This document shows positions 17,522-25,784 of a stretch of 64,000 nucleotides of DNA, piece after piece. The DNA comes from Pseudomonas sp. PICF141 (lineage in GTDB: Bacteria; Pseudomonadota; Gammaproteobacteria; Pseudomonadales; Pseudomonadaceae). The position numbers and the translations under genes are program-made. Location of the stretch: assembly GCF_002286815.1 (NCBI RefSeq), contig NZ_MUNM01000063.1, forward strand, positions 1 to 64,000, written 5' to 3'. The notes beneath the pieces were generated by a model that saw only the letters and a list, made by a program, of their open reading frames with translations, had not been told where the DNA came from and searched no databases. Every line of letters starts with the position of its first letter. Within the stretch, counting starts at the first letter, position 1.

Positions 17522-19414
17522 TTAAATTCTGAAACTACCCACCAACTGCTTCAACCGCGCCGCCTGCTGCTCAAGATCAGCACATGCACGCAAGGTCGAC
17601 TGTAAATTCTCCACGCCTTCCTGGTTCAGCGTGTTGATCTCGGTGATGTCGACGTTGATCGACTCCACCACCGCGGTTTGCTCCTCGGTCGCGGTGGCCA
17701 CGGACTGGTTCATCCCGTCGATTTCCCCGATGCGCTGGGTCACGCTGCCCAGGCGTTCGCCGGCCTGGTTCGCGATGCCGACGCTGCTTTCGCTCTGGCG
17801 CTGACTATCAGTCATGGTGCTGACCGCTTCCCGGGCGCCGACTTGCAGTTCTTCGATCATCTTTTGCACTTGCTGCGCCGAATCCTGAGTGCGGTGGGCG
17901 AGGTTGCGCACTTCATCGGCAACCACCGCAAAACCTCGACCGGCTTCACCGGCACGGGCCGCTTCGATGGCCGCGTTGAGCGCCAGCAGGTTGGTTTGCT
18001 GGGAAATGCTGGTGATCACTTCCAGAATCTGGCCGATGTTCACCGTGTTGCTGTTCAGGGTTTCGATGTTGGCGCAGGAATCGCTGATTTTTGCCGATAG
18101 CTGCTGCATGGCTGCGATGGTTTTATCCACCACTTGCTGGCCATCTTCGGCCAAGGCGCGGGCGTCGCTCGAATGTTGCGAGGCGAGGGCGGCGTTCTGG
18201 GCGATTTCCTGGGCGGCGGCACCCAGTTCGTTGATGGCGGCAGCCACGCTGCTGGTGCGTGAGGCTTGCTGATCGGAGTTGAACATCGACGAGTTGGAGG
18301 CCGCGACCACGCGCAAGGCGACTTCATTGACCTGGCCGGTGGCCGAGGACACTTCACGGATCGAGGTATGAATGCGTTCCACAAAACGGTTGAACGAGGT
18401 GCCCAGCGCACCGAACTCATCCTGGCCGTGAATGGTCAGGCGCCTGGTCAGGTCGCCTTCGCCCTCGGCGATGTCATGCATGGCGCGGCCCATAGTCAGC
18501 AGCGGTTGCATCAGCACACGGATCAACATGCTCAGCAACGCGATGATGATCACTACGGCGATAACCATGGCGATGATTGCCGAGGTACGAAATTCGCTGA
18601 GCATCGAGAACGCGGTGTCTTTATCCAGCACCAGCGCCACGTACCAGTCTGCCGACGGCACACCGTTGACGTGGGTGAAGGAGATGAACCGGGTTTTGCC
18701 GTCCAGTTCGACCTCTTTCAGGCCGGGGCTGATCTTCGGCGCTGCGTTGGGGTAAGCGTCGGCCAGGTTCTTGAGCACCAGTTTGCTGTCCGGGTGGATC
18801 AGGATCTTGCCATCGGCGCTGACGATAAACGCATGGCCATGACCGTCGAAGTTCAGCGAGTTGATGATCGCGCTGACGCTGGACAGATCAATGTCTGCAC
18901 CGGCGACGCCAATCATTTGATTCTGGTGCTTCACCGGCGTGGCAACGGTCATCACCAGTTTGCCCGACGATGCCGCAATGTAGGGTTCGGTGACGATGGT
19001 CTGTTGCGCATTGTTGGCCGCCTTGTACCAGCCCCGAGCACGCGGGTCGTAGTCCGCGGCGCGATTGCCGGCCGGGACCGAGAACATCACGCCATCGATG
19101 CCGCCGAAGTAGCTCAGCTGGAAGTTGCCGGTGTAGGCCGGCAGGTCGATGGCGCGCTTGAGATTGGCCTGGGCGCTGCCGTCCACGGCGATTTGCTGGG
19201 CCAGCGATTGCAGCAATTGAATGCGGCTTTCCAGCCAGGTCTGAATGTTGCTGGTAGTCAGGCTGCCGAGTTCCTGCATTGAAGACTCGGTACTGCTGCG
19301 CAGGGTCTGCCGCTGGCGGTAATCGTTGAACAGGATGAAACAGACGAATGCAACGGCCACCACAAGGGCGGCCGCCAACAGGATTTTGTGGCTGAATTTC
19401 ATGTTTCTGGTCAT
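17522..19414 (-). CDS. Methyl-accepting chemotaxis protein with dCache sensor
   Basis: A 630-residue transmembrane chemoreceptor that signals to CheA/CheW. Order: N-terminal helix (residues about 8–28), periplasmic double-Cache domain (about 35–275), second helix (IIAMVIAVVIIIALLSMLI), HAMP, then the long signalling hairpin with the conserved tip NLLALNAAIEAARAGEAGRG. The sensor has YDPRARGWYKAA and AGADIDL, features of Cache domains that bind amino acids or related amines; the exact ligand cannot be read. The start could also be the ATG at 19402 (MKFSHKILL). No C-terminal CheR-binding pentapeptide is present. Confidence 0.93.
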   Translation of the reverse strand: MTRNMKFSHKILLAAALVVAVAFVCFILFNDYRQRQTLRSSTESSMQELGSLTTSNIQTWLESRIQLLQSLAQQIAVDGSAQANLKRAIDLPAYTGNFQLSYFGGIDGVMFSVPAGNRAADYDPRARGWYKAANNAQQTIVTEPYIAASSGKLVMTVATPVKHQNQMIGVAGADIDLSSVSAIINSLNFDGHGHAFIVSADGKILIHPDSKLVLKNLADAYPNAAPKISPGLKEVELDGKTRFISFTHVNGVPSADWYVALVLDKDTAFSMLSEFRTSAIIAMVIAVVIIIALLSMLIRVLMQPLLTMGRAMHDIAEGEGDLTRRLTIHGQDEFGALGTSFNRFVERIHTSIREVSSATGQVNEVALRVVAASNSSMFNSDQQASRTSSVAAAINELGAAAQEIAQNAALASQHSSDARALAEDGQQVVDKTIAAMQQLSAKISDSCANIETLNSNTVNIGQILEVITSISQQTNLLALNAAIEAARAGEAGRGFAVVADEVRNLAHRTQDSAQQVQKMIEELQVGAREAVSTMTDSQRQSESSVGIANQAGERLGSVTQRIGEIDGMNQSVATATEEQTAVVESINVDITEINTLNQEGVENLQSTLRACADLEQQAARLKQLVGSFRI

Positions 19415-19693
19415 TAAATGAGCTACCGCGAAGGGCTGATCAACAAGGGTGTCAATTTGCCGCAGTGGAAGGCATTACACTGCTTCTATGTCGACTGGCC
19501 AGCGCCAAAGATTAGGCGGCTTCTGCGAAAACCAAGGAAATATTCAGTGGCGGAAAAAAGTGGCTGATTTATCGTCAAACGGCTGACGGATGGCCAAACA
19601 AATAGCCGCAGGGTCAGGGAACCAGAGAGGGGTTTTCTCTTCTAAGCTTCAGCTTGGCAGCCATGCCATTCCCTACGCCCCAGGAGTTACACC

Positions 19694-19948
19694 ATGTCGC
19701 TGCGATCTATCGCCTTGCTCTCGTTCTGCGTGTTGTTGGCAGCGTGCAGCAAGATCAATCAGGAAAATTATTCGAAGCTGTCGACCGGCATGCCCAAGGC
19801 CGAGGTTGAAACCTTGCTGGGCAAACCGACCGATTGCTCGGGTGCGCTCGGCATGTCCAGTTGCACCTGGGGTGACAAAAACAGCTTTATCAGCGTGCAG
19901 TATGCCGGTGACAAAGTGCTGATGTTTTCTGGCCAAGGCCTGAAGTAA
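19694..19948 (+). CDS. Small lipoprotein with BamE/DUF3862-like fold
   Basis: An 84-residue protein with a clear lipobox (LLAAC, cysteine at residue 18) after a signal peptide. The mature part (YSKLSTGMPKAEVETLLGKP) has the Gly-Met/Leu-Gly-Lys-Pro pattern of SmpA/OmlA-like small domains, and two cysteines (DCSG, SSCTWGD) may form a disulfide. It is probably an envelope lipoprotein; function unknown. AGGAG lies seven bases before the ATG. The lipocalin gene follows after 33 bases, so both may be co-transcribed. Confidence 0.82.
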   Translation: MSLRSIALLSFCVLLAACSKINQENYSKLSTGMPKAEVETLLGKPTDCSGALGMSSCTWGDKNSFISVQYAGDKVLMFSGQGLK

Positions 19949-19981
19949 ACCGGGGCTATTCGCCCACGGGAGAAAAAAATA

Positions 19982-20551
19982 ATGAAGCGGTTACTGATCG
20001 TTCTTTTTGCCAGCCTGGTATTGGCCGGCTGCGCCACTTCTGGCGTAGATCCATTGGCACCCAAGACCGTCAACACGGTCAACCTCAAGCGTTACCAGGG
20101 AACCTGGTACGAATTGGCGCGGCTGCCGATGTATTTCCAGCGCAACTGCGCGCAATCCGAGGCCCATTACACCCTCAAGCCTGACGGTGACATGGCGGTG
20201 TTGAACCGCTGCCTGACGTCGGATTGGCAATGGGAAGAGGCCAAAGGCACGGCTTATCCACAGGTACCCGGCAAGGCCGACAAGCTGTGGGTCGAGTTCG
20301 ATACCTGGTTCTCGCGACTGATCCCGGGTGTGGCGAAGGGGGAATACTGGGTGTTGTACGTCAGCGATGATTACAAGACCGCGATTGTCGGCGACCCGAG
20401 CCGTCGTCACCTCTGGCTGCTGTCACGCACCCCGACGGTCAATGGTGTCGTGCGAGAAGAGCTGCTGAGCAAGGCGCGTCAACAGGGTTATGACACGACG
20501 CGACTGATCTGGCGCGCGTCGGATTCGCAGATGGCCAAGACTTCCAACTAG
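19982..20551 (+). CDS. blc: Outer-membrane lipocalin (Blc type)
   Basis: A 189-residue lipoprotein of the bacterial lipocalin family, which binds lysophospholipids or fatty acids and is often induced in envelope stress. The lipobox is VLAGC (cysteine at residue 18). The lipocalin signature YQGTWYELARLPMYFQ follows at about residue 38, then the eight-stranded barrel with YWVLYVSDDYKTAIVGDP and the C-terminal arginine helix. The residue after the lipid cysteine is alanine, in keeping with outer-membrane sorting. A strong A-rich leader precedes the ATG. Confidence 0.92.
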   Translation: MKRLLIVLFASLVLAGCATSGVDPLAPKTVNTVNLKRYQGTWYELARLPMYFQRNCAQSEAHYTLKPDGDMAVLNRCLTSDWQWEEAKGTAYPQVPGKADKLWVEFDTWFSRLIPGVAKGEYWVLYVSDDYKTAIVGDPSRRHLWLLSRTPTVNGVVREELLSKARQQGYDTTRLIWRASDSQMAKTSN

Positions 20552-20563
20552 CGGCGCGACCGA

Positions 20564-20667
20564 AAAAAGATCGCAGCCTGCGGCAGCTCCTACAGAGTCC
20601 GTGTTGATCCGCATTATTGCGATCAACCGGATCAATGCAGGAGCTGCCGAAGGCTGCGATCTTTTGC
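20564..20667. repeat. REP doublet, family C
   Basis: Arms AAAGATCGCAGCCTGCGGCA and complement, with an inner inverted repeat (GTTGATCC / GGATCAA) in the spacer. It lies in the convergent gap between the lipocalin gene and hutF. Confidence 0.82.
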
Positions 20668-20675
20668 TTTTTCGG

Positions 20676-22040
20676 TTAACCGAGCAGTTCGCGCAGCACC
20701 CGGGTAAACGCCCGGTTACTCTCTTCTTCCCCGGCATGCCGCCCATCACGCACAACCCACTGGCCGTTGACCAGCACATCCCGCACCTGACGGTCACCAC
20801 CGGCAAACAGCCAACGATTGAGAATCCCGTCGCCACTGGCCGTCGCCAGGTACGGATCGTTACCGTCCAGCACCAGCCAATCCGCACGCTTGCCTACTTC
20901 CAGCGCGCCAATCGGTTGTCCCAGCGCCTGGGCACCGCCATCCAGCGCGGCGTCGTACAGTGTGCGGCCAACCATCGGCTGATCCGCGCCATACAAACGA
21001 TTACGCCGCTGATCGCGCAAACGCTGGCCGTATTCCAGCCAGCGCAATTCTTCCACCACGCTCAACGACACATGGCTGTCGGAACCGATGCCCATGCGCC
21101 CGCCCTGCGCCAGGAAATCCACCGCCGGAAAAATCCCGTCGCCAAGGTTGGCTTCGGTGGTCAGGCATAGACCCGCGATGGCGCGGCTCTTGGCCATGAG
21201 CGTAACTTCTTCCGGGTTGGCGTGGGTCGCGTGGACCAGGCACCAGCGCTGATCGACTTCAGTGTTTTCGTACAGCCATTGCAGTGGACGGCGGCCGCTC
21301 CAGCTCAGGCAGTCATCGACTTCCTTCTGCTGTTCGGCAATGTGAATGTGCACCGGGCACTGCTGGTCGCTGGCGGCCAGTACTTCGCTGATCTGCTGCG
21401 GTGTTACCGCGCGCAACGAGTGGAAACACAAACCCAGCGACTGCGCCGCTTGCCGGGCCAGGATCGGCTGCAAGCGCGACTGAAGTTTGAGGTAGTTTTC
21501 CGTGCTGTTGATAAAGCGGCGCTGACCTTCGTTCGGGGCCTGGCCACCAAAACCGGAGTGGCTGTAGAGCACTGGCAGCAGGGTCAAGCCGATACCGGCG
21601 GAGCTGGCCGCCTGGCTGATGCGCAGCGCCAGTTCGGCCGGGTCAGCGTATGGTTGACCGCTCGTATCGTGGTGGACGTAATGAAACTCCGCGACCGAGG
21701 TGTAGCCGGCCTTGAGCATTTCGATATAGAGCTGACGGGCGATCACGCCGAGTTGGTCCGGGCTGATTTTTCCGACGAGCCGGTACATCAAATCGCGCCA
21801 GGTCCAGAAACTGTCATTCGGATTGCCCGCCACTTCCGCCAGCCCGGCCATGGCGCGCTGGAAGGCGTGGGAATGCAGATTCGGCATCCCCGGCAGTAGC
21901 GGACCGCTCAACCGTTCGGCGTCATCTGCGTGAGAATCGGCCTGAATATGGGTCAGCACGCCATCGGCGCTGACCTCAAGACGTACATTGTTGGCCCATC
22001 CACTAGGCAGCAGCGCGCGTTCGGCAAAGAAGGCGGACAT
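20676..22040 (-). CDS. hutF: Formimidoylglutamate deiminase
   Basis: This 454-residue amidohydrolase converts N-formimino-glutamate and water to N-formylglutamate and ammonia, the fourth step of the Pseudomonas histidine pathway. The metal ligands are visible: PNLHSHAFQR (about residue 55), HIHIAEQ, VHATHA and GSDSHVSLS. It diverges from hutC across a 107-base control region with a HutC operator, so it is repressed by HutC and induced by urocanate. Its product is the substrate of HutG, encoded 15 kb away on the other strand. Length fits the family. Confidence 0.96.
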   Translation of the reverse strand: MSAFFAERALLPSGWANNVRLEVSADGVLTHIQADSHADDAERLSGPLLPGMPNLHSHAFQRAMAGLAEVAGNPNDSFWTWRDLMYRLVGKISPDQLGVIARQLYIEMLKAGYTSVAEFHYVHHDTSGQPYADPAELALRISQAASSAGIGLTLLPVLYSHSGFGGQAPNEGQRRFINSTENYLKLQSRLQPILARQAAQSLGLCFHSLRAVTPQQISEVLAASDQQCPVHIHIAEQQKEVDDCLSWSGRRPLQWLYENTEVDQRWCLVHATHANPEEVTLMAKSRAIAGLCLTTEANLGDGIFPAVDFLAQGGRMGIGSDSHVSLSVVEELRWLEYGQRLRDQRRNRLYGADQPMVGRTLYDAALDGGAQALGQPIGALEVGKRADWLVLDGNDPYLATASGDGILNRWLFAGGDRQVRDVLVNGQWVVRDGRHAGEEESNRAFTRVLRELLG

Positions 22041-22066
22041 GGTTCAGCACCCCATCGTGTGTTATT

Positions 22067-22082
22067 TGTATATACATATACA
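22067..22082. promoter_or_regulatory. HutC operator between hutF and hutC
   Basis: The perfect palindrome TGTATATACA (22067–22076) continues into an overlapping second copy (TGTATATACATATACA). The same core occurs in the operator before hutU. Its place between divergent hutF and hutC allows one site to control both. Confidence 0.75.
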
Positions 22083-22147
22083 GACGTTTGCCTGCTCGGT
22101 AAACTCCGGCAAGCTAGCAATCTCTAATAGATGAACAAGGATTAACC

Positions 22148-22909
22148 GTGCCGACTCCCTCTGCCACATTGCCGCCGAATGCCCATCTGAGCGCCAATCT
22201 GGGCGACAGTCCGGCGCCCTTGTACGCCCGCGTCAAACAGATGATCACCCAGCAGATCGACAGTGGAAACTGGCCGCCGCACTACCGCGTTCCGTCGGAA
22301 AGCGAGTTGGTCAGCCAGCTGGGTTTCAGCCGCATGACCATCAACCGCGCCCTGCGCGAGATGACCGCCGATGGCCTGTTGGTGCGTATGCAAGGCGTCG
22401 GAACATTCGTCGCCGAACCGAAAAGCCAGTCTGCCCTGTTTGAAGTGCACAACATTGCCGACGAAATTGCCTCCCGTGGCCATCGCCATACGTGCAAGGT
22501 GATCACCCTCGAAGAAGAGGCCGCCGGTTCCGAGCGGGCCCTGGCGCTGGACATGCGTGAAGGGCAGAAAGTGTTCCATTCGCTGATCGTGCATTTCGAA
22601 AACGATATTCCGGTGCAAATCGAAGACCGTTTCGTCAACGCACTGGTGGCGCCGGAGTACCTCAAGCAAGATTTCACCTTGCAAACGCCTTACGCCTATC
22701 TCAATCAGGTGGCGCCGCTGACCGAAGGCGAGCACGTGGTCGAAGCGATTCTCGCCGAGCCGTCCGAATGCAAATTGCTGCAGATTGAAAAGGGCGAGCC
22801 GTGCCTGCTGATTCGTCGCCGCACCTGGTCCGGCCGTCAGCCCGTGACCGCCGCCCGTTTGATCCACCCCGGTTCCCGTCATCGTCTGGAAGGACGGTTC
22901 CACAAATAA
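22148..22909 (+). CDS. hutC: Histidine utilization repressor, GntR/HutC family
   Basis: A 253-residue transcriptional repressor of the hut genes; urocanate is the inducer in the family. An N-terminal winged-helix domain (PLYARVKQMITQQI … VPSESELVSQLGFSRMTINR, about residues 25–85) is followed by the UTRA effector domain (about 105–245, with ALDMREGQKVFHSLIVHFEN). The start is GTG at 22148 with AAGG ten bases upstream; it matches the usual N-terminus. It is transcribed divergently from hutF and is followed by hutD after 23 bases. Confidence 0.96.
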   Translation: MPTPSATLPPNAHLSANLGDSPAPLYARVKQMITQQIDSGNWPPHYRVPSESELVSQLGFSRMTINRALREMTADGLLVRMQGVGTFVAEPKSQSALFEVHNIADEIASRGHRHTCKVITLEEEAAGSERALALDMREGQKVFHSLIVHFENDIPVQIEDRFVNALVAPEYLKQDFTLQTPYAYLNQVAPLTEGEHVVEAILAEPSECKLLQIEKGEPCLLIRRRTWSGRQPVTAARLIHPGSRHRLEGRFHK

Positions 22910-22932
22910 AGAGCCATAAATAAAGAGCCCTA

Positions 22933-23502
22933 ATGAGCCAGTTGAAAGTTTTACGCGCAGCAGATTACCCGCGCATGCCGTGGAAAAACGGCGGCGGCAG
23001 CACCGAAGAAATCACCCGTGATAGCGGCGTGGGCCTTGAGGGTTTTGGCTGGCGCCTGTCGATTGCCGACATCGGCGAATCGGGCGGGTTTTCCATCTTT
23101 GCCGGCTATGAGCGAGTGATCACCGTGCTGCAAGGCGAGGGCATGACCTTGCGCGTCGAGGGTCAGAACACGCGGCCATTGTTACCGCTGGACCCGTTTG
23201 CTTTCAGTGGCGAGAGCCATGTGTTCTGCACATTGCTCGGCGGGCCGATTCGCGATTTCAACTTGATTTATGCGCCGGACCGCTACCACGCGCGCTTGCA
23301 ATGGCTGGAGGGCGAACAACGGTTTTTCAGTTCGGCCGGCACCGTGCTGGTGTTCAGCGTGGCTGAACAGCTTGAAGTGACGGTTGATAGCAGCGCTTCT
23401 CAGCTAGGACGCCATGATTGCCTGCAACTGGACGGTAATGTTGGCCTGCTGGATATCTCCAGCAATGGCCAGTGCTGTGTGATCGAGCTGATTGCGCGCT
23501 GA
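22933..23502 (+). CDS. hutD: HutD family protein
   Basis: A 189-residue protein of the HutD/Ves family with a two-cupin fold (family conserved start PRMPWKNGGGSTEEI, then FGWRLSIADIGESGGFSIFAGYERVI). In P. fluorescens it has been described as a brake that limits excessive hut activity, possibly by binding a pathway intermediate; that role is from the literature on the family, not visible here. The gene follows hutC; a 14-base tandem duplication covers the junction, and the ribosome site is weak. It is separated from hutU by a REP element and the hutU control region. Confidence 0.92.
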   Translation: MSQLKVLRAADYPRMPWKNGGGSTEEITRDSGVGLEGFGWRLSIADIGESGGFSIFAGYERVITVLQGEGMTLRVEGQNTRPLLPLDPFAFSGESHVFCTLLGGPIRDFNLIYAPDRYHARLQWLEGEQRFFSSAGTVLVFSVAEQLEVTVDSSASQLGRHDCLQLDGNVGLLDISSNGQCCVIELIAR

Positions 23503-23524
23503 TCCAGCACCGAGTCGCCTCTAT

Positions 23525-23585
23525 AGCGGGCAAGCCCGCTCCCACAGGGACATCATCGTACTTGTGGGAGCGGGCTTGCCCGCGA
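23525..23585. repeat. REP doublet, family A
   Basis: Arms GCGGGCAAGCCCGCTCCCAC and complement with a short spacer. It occupies the start of the 452-base hutD–hutU interval and may end the hutCD transcript. Confidence 0.85.
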
Positions 23586-23628
23586 TGCTTTTCTGGGCTC
23601 AAAACCCGTTTCCCATCGCGCACCACTT

Positions 23629-23674
23629 TGTTACCGAACGCCCCAGCGTGGCGCAAAACCACGCTCAAGTAACA
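23629..23674 (+). promoter_or_regulatory. Nested symmetric element, possible enhancer of the hutU promoter
   Basis: TGTTAC (23629–23634) and GTAACA (23669–23674) are exact inverted repeats. Between them lies a second perfect inverted repeat, AGCGTGG (23645–23651) and CCACGCT (23659–23665). It is about 115–160 bases upstream of the -24 element, the right distance for a sigma-54 activator. TGTTAC/GTAACA-type half-sites resemble those reported for CbrB, which activates hut genes in Pseudomonas; the assignment is inferred. Confidence 0.45.
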
Positions 23675-23786
23675 ACTCCACGCCCTTCGCAAAATCCCCC
23701 AGAAAAATTTCATTTTCGCCAGAACCCTTGATTCAGGCGCTCTCCAGCCATGTTCAAAATTTTTCTTGAACACCCATTCAGCAAGT

Positions 23787-23802
23787 TGGCCGCTTGATTG
23801 CA
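23787..23802 (+). promoter_or_regulatory. Sigma-54 (-24/-12) promoter of hutU operon
   Basis: TGGCCGCTTGATTGCA keeps TGGC and TTGCA with the exact 16-base spacing of RpoN promoters. It is 153 bases upstream of hutU and directly abuts the HutC operator. CbrB/NtrC with sigma-54 is the established control of hutU in P. fluorescens. Confidence 0.75.
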
Positions 23803-23806
23803 TATG

Positions 23807-23820
23807 CTTGTATGTACAAG
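23807..23820. promoter_or_regulatory. HutC operator overlapping the hutU transcription start
   Basis: CTTGTATGTACAAG is a near-perfect palindrome (arms CTTGTA / TACAAG), four bases after the -12 element, so it should cover the transcription start. It shares the TGTAtaTACA core with the hutF/hutC site. Confidence 0.8.
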
Positions 23821-23954
23821 TAAAGACGTATGCGTATGAGTCGATTCGAGACTCCTCGCAACGTCCACTGATTCGCTTGTGTCGCGTTGACGCGCACAGG
23901 CTGGCTTGCCCACCGCCAGGGTTGGTTTGGATTGATCGCTGAGGAGTCTTTTTC

Positions 23955-25643
23955 GTGACTGACAATACCCAGAAACCTACTAAATACCGCAATGTAGATA
24001 TCCGTGCCGCACGCGGTAACAAGCTGACCGCCAAAAGCTGGCTGACTGAAGCGCCGCTGCGCATGCTGATGAACAACCTCGACCCGGAAGTCGCCGAGAA
24101 CCCTAAAGAACTGGTGGTTTACGGTGGCATCGGTCGTGCGGCACGTAATTGGGAATGCTACGACAAGATCGTCGAAAGCCTGACCAACCTGAACGACGAC
24201 GAGACCCTGCTGGTGCAATCCGGCAAGCCGGTTGGCGTGTTCAAGACCCACAGCAACGCCCCGCGCGTGCTGATCGCCAACTCCAACCTGGTGCCACACT
24301 GGGCGAGCTGGGAACACTTCAACGAACTCGACGCCAAAGGCCTGGCCATGTACGGCCAGATGACCGCTGGCAGCTGGATCTACATCGGCAGCCAGGGCAT
24401 CGTCCAGGGCACCTACGAAACCTTCGTCGAAGCCGGTCGCCAACACTACAACGATAACCTCAAGGGCCGTTGGGTCCTGACCGCAGGCCTGGGCGGCATG
24501 GGCGGCGCTCAACCATTGGCCGCAACCCTGGCCGGCGCTTGCTCGCTGAACATCGAATGCCAGCAGGTCAGCATCGATTTCCGTCTGAACAGCCGTTATG
24601 TCGATGAGCAAGCCACCGACCTCGACGACGCGCTGGCCCGCATCGCCAAATACACCAAGGAAGGCAAGGCGATTTCCATCGCTCTGCTGGGCAACGCGGC
24701 TGAAATCCTGCCGGAACTGGTCAAGCGCGGCGTGCGCCCGGACATGGTCACCGACCAGACCAGCGCCCACGATCCACTCAACGGTTACCTGCCAGCCGGC
24801 TGGACCTGGGAAGAGTACCGCGCTCGCGCCAAGACCGAGCCTGCTGCCGTGGTCAAAGCCGCCAAGCAGTCCATGGCTGTGCACGTCAAAGCGATGCTCG
24901 ACTTCCAGAAAATGGGTATTCCGACCTTCGACTACGGCAACAACATCCGTCAGATGGCCCAAGAAGAAGGCGTTGAAAACGCGTTCGACTTCCCGGGTTT
25001 CGTCCCGGCTTACATCCGTCCGCTGTTCTGCCGTGGCATCGGCCCGTTCCGTTGGGCTGCGCTGTCGGGCGATCCGCAAGACATCTACAAGACCGACGCC
25101 AAAGTAAAAGAACTGATCCCGGACGACGCCCATCTGCACAACTGGCTGGACATGGCCCGCGAGCGCATCAGCTTCCAGGGTCTGCCGGCACGTATCTGCT
25201 GGGTTGGCCTGGGTCTGCGCGCCAAGCTGGGTCTGGCGTTCAACGAAATGGTGCGCAGCGGTGAATTGTCCGCGCCAATCGTGATCGGTCGCGATCACCT
25301 GGACTCCGGCTCTGTTGCCAGCCCGAACCGCGAAACCGAATCGATGCAGGACGGTTCCGACGCCGTATCCGACTGGCCACTGCTCAACGCTCTGCTCAAC
25401 ACCGCGAGCGGCGCGACCTGGGTTTCCCTGCACCACGGCGGTGGCGTCGGCATGGGTTTCTCCCAGCACTCGGGCATGGTGATTGTCTGCGACGGTACAG
25501 ACGAAGCGGCCGAGCGTATCGCTCGCGTGCTGCACAACGACCCGGCCACCGGTGTCATGCGTCACGCCGATGCGGGTTACCAGATCGCAATCGACTGTGC
25601 CAAGGAACAAGGCCTGAACCTGCCGATGATTACCGGTAAATAG
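23955..25643 (+). CDS. hutU: Urocanate hydratase
   Basis: This 562-residue NAD+-dependent enzyme hydrates urocanate to 4-imidazolone-5-propionate, second step of histidine breakdown. The family's NAD-binding stretch (VLTAGLGGMGGAQPLAATLA, about residue 172) and the active-site region FCRGIGPFRW (about 358) with its conserved cysteine are present, as is the glycine-rich HHGGGVGMGFSQHSGM near residue 495. The start is GTG at 23955 with GAGGAG 14–9 bases upstream. It opens the long hut operon and has its own sigma-54 promoter and HutC operator. A REP doublet separates it from the next gene. Confidence 0.98.
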   Translation: MTDNTQKPTKYRNVDIRAARGNKLTAKSWLTEAPLRMLMNNLDPEVAENPKELVVYGGIGRAARNWECYDKIVESLTNLNDDETLLVQSGKPVGVFKTHSNAPRVLIANSNLVPHWASWEHFNELDAKGLAMYGQMTAGSWIYIGSQGIVQGTYETFVEAGRQHYNDNLKGRWVLTAGLGGMGGAQPLAATLAGACSLNIECQQVSIDFRLNSRYVDEQATDLDDALARIAKYTKEGKAISIALLGNAAEILPELVKRGVRPDMVTDQTSAHDPLNGYLPAGWTWEEYRARAKTEPAAVVKAAKQSMAVHVKAMLDFQKMGIPTFDYGNNIRQMAQEEGVENAFDFPGFVPAYIRPLFCRGIGPFRWAALSGDPQDIYKTDAKVKELIPDDAHLHNWLDMARERISFQGLPARICWVGLGLRAKLGLAFNEMVRSGELSAPIVIGRDHLDSGSVASPNRETESMQDGSDAVSDWPLLNALLNTASGATWVSLHHGGGVGMGFSQHSGMVIVCDGTDEAAERIARVLHNDPATGVMRHADAGYQIAIDCAKEQGLNLPMITGK

Positions 25644-25667
25644 AACAGGCTTTGGCTTGATGCAAAA

Positions 25668-25745
25668 CCTGTAGGAGCGAGGCTTGCCCGCGAAGGCGTT
25701 TTTTCTGACACACCGCGGTTCGCGGGCAAGCCTCGCTCCTACAGG
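25668..25745. repeat. REP doublet, family A, inside the hut operon
   Basis: Arms CTGTAGGAGCGAGGCTTGCC and complement lie between hutU and the NCS1 permease gene on the same strand. Confidence 0.85.
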
Positions 25746-25784
25746 GATCACCAACACCGACAAACAATCCACAGAGGTTGAATC

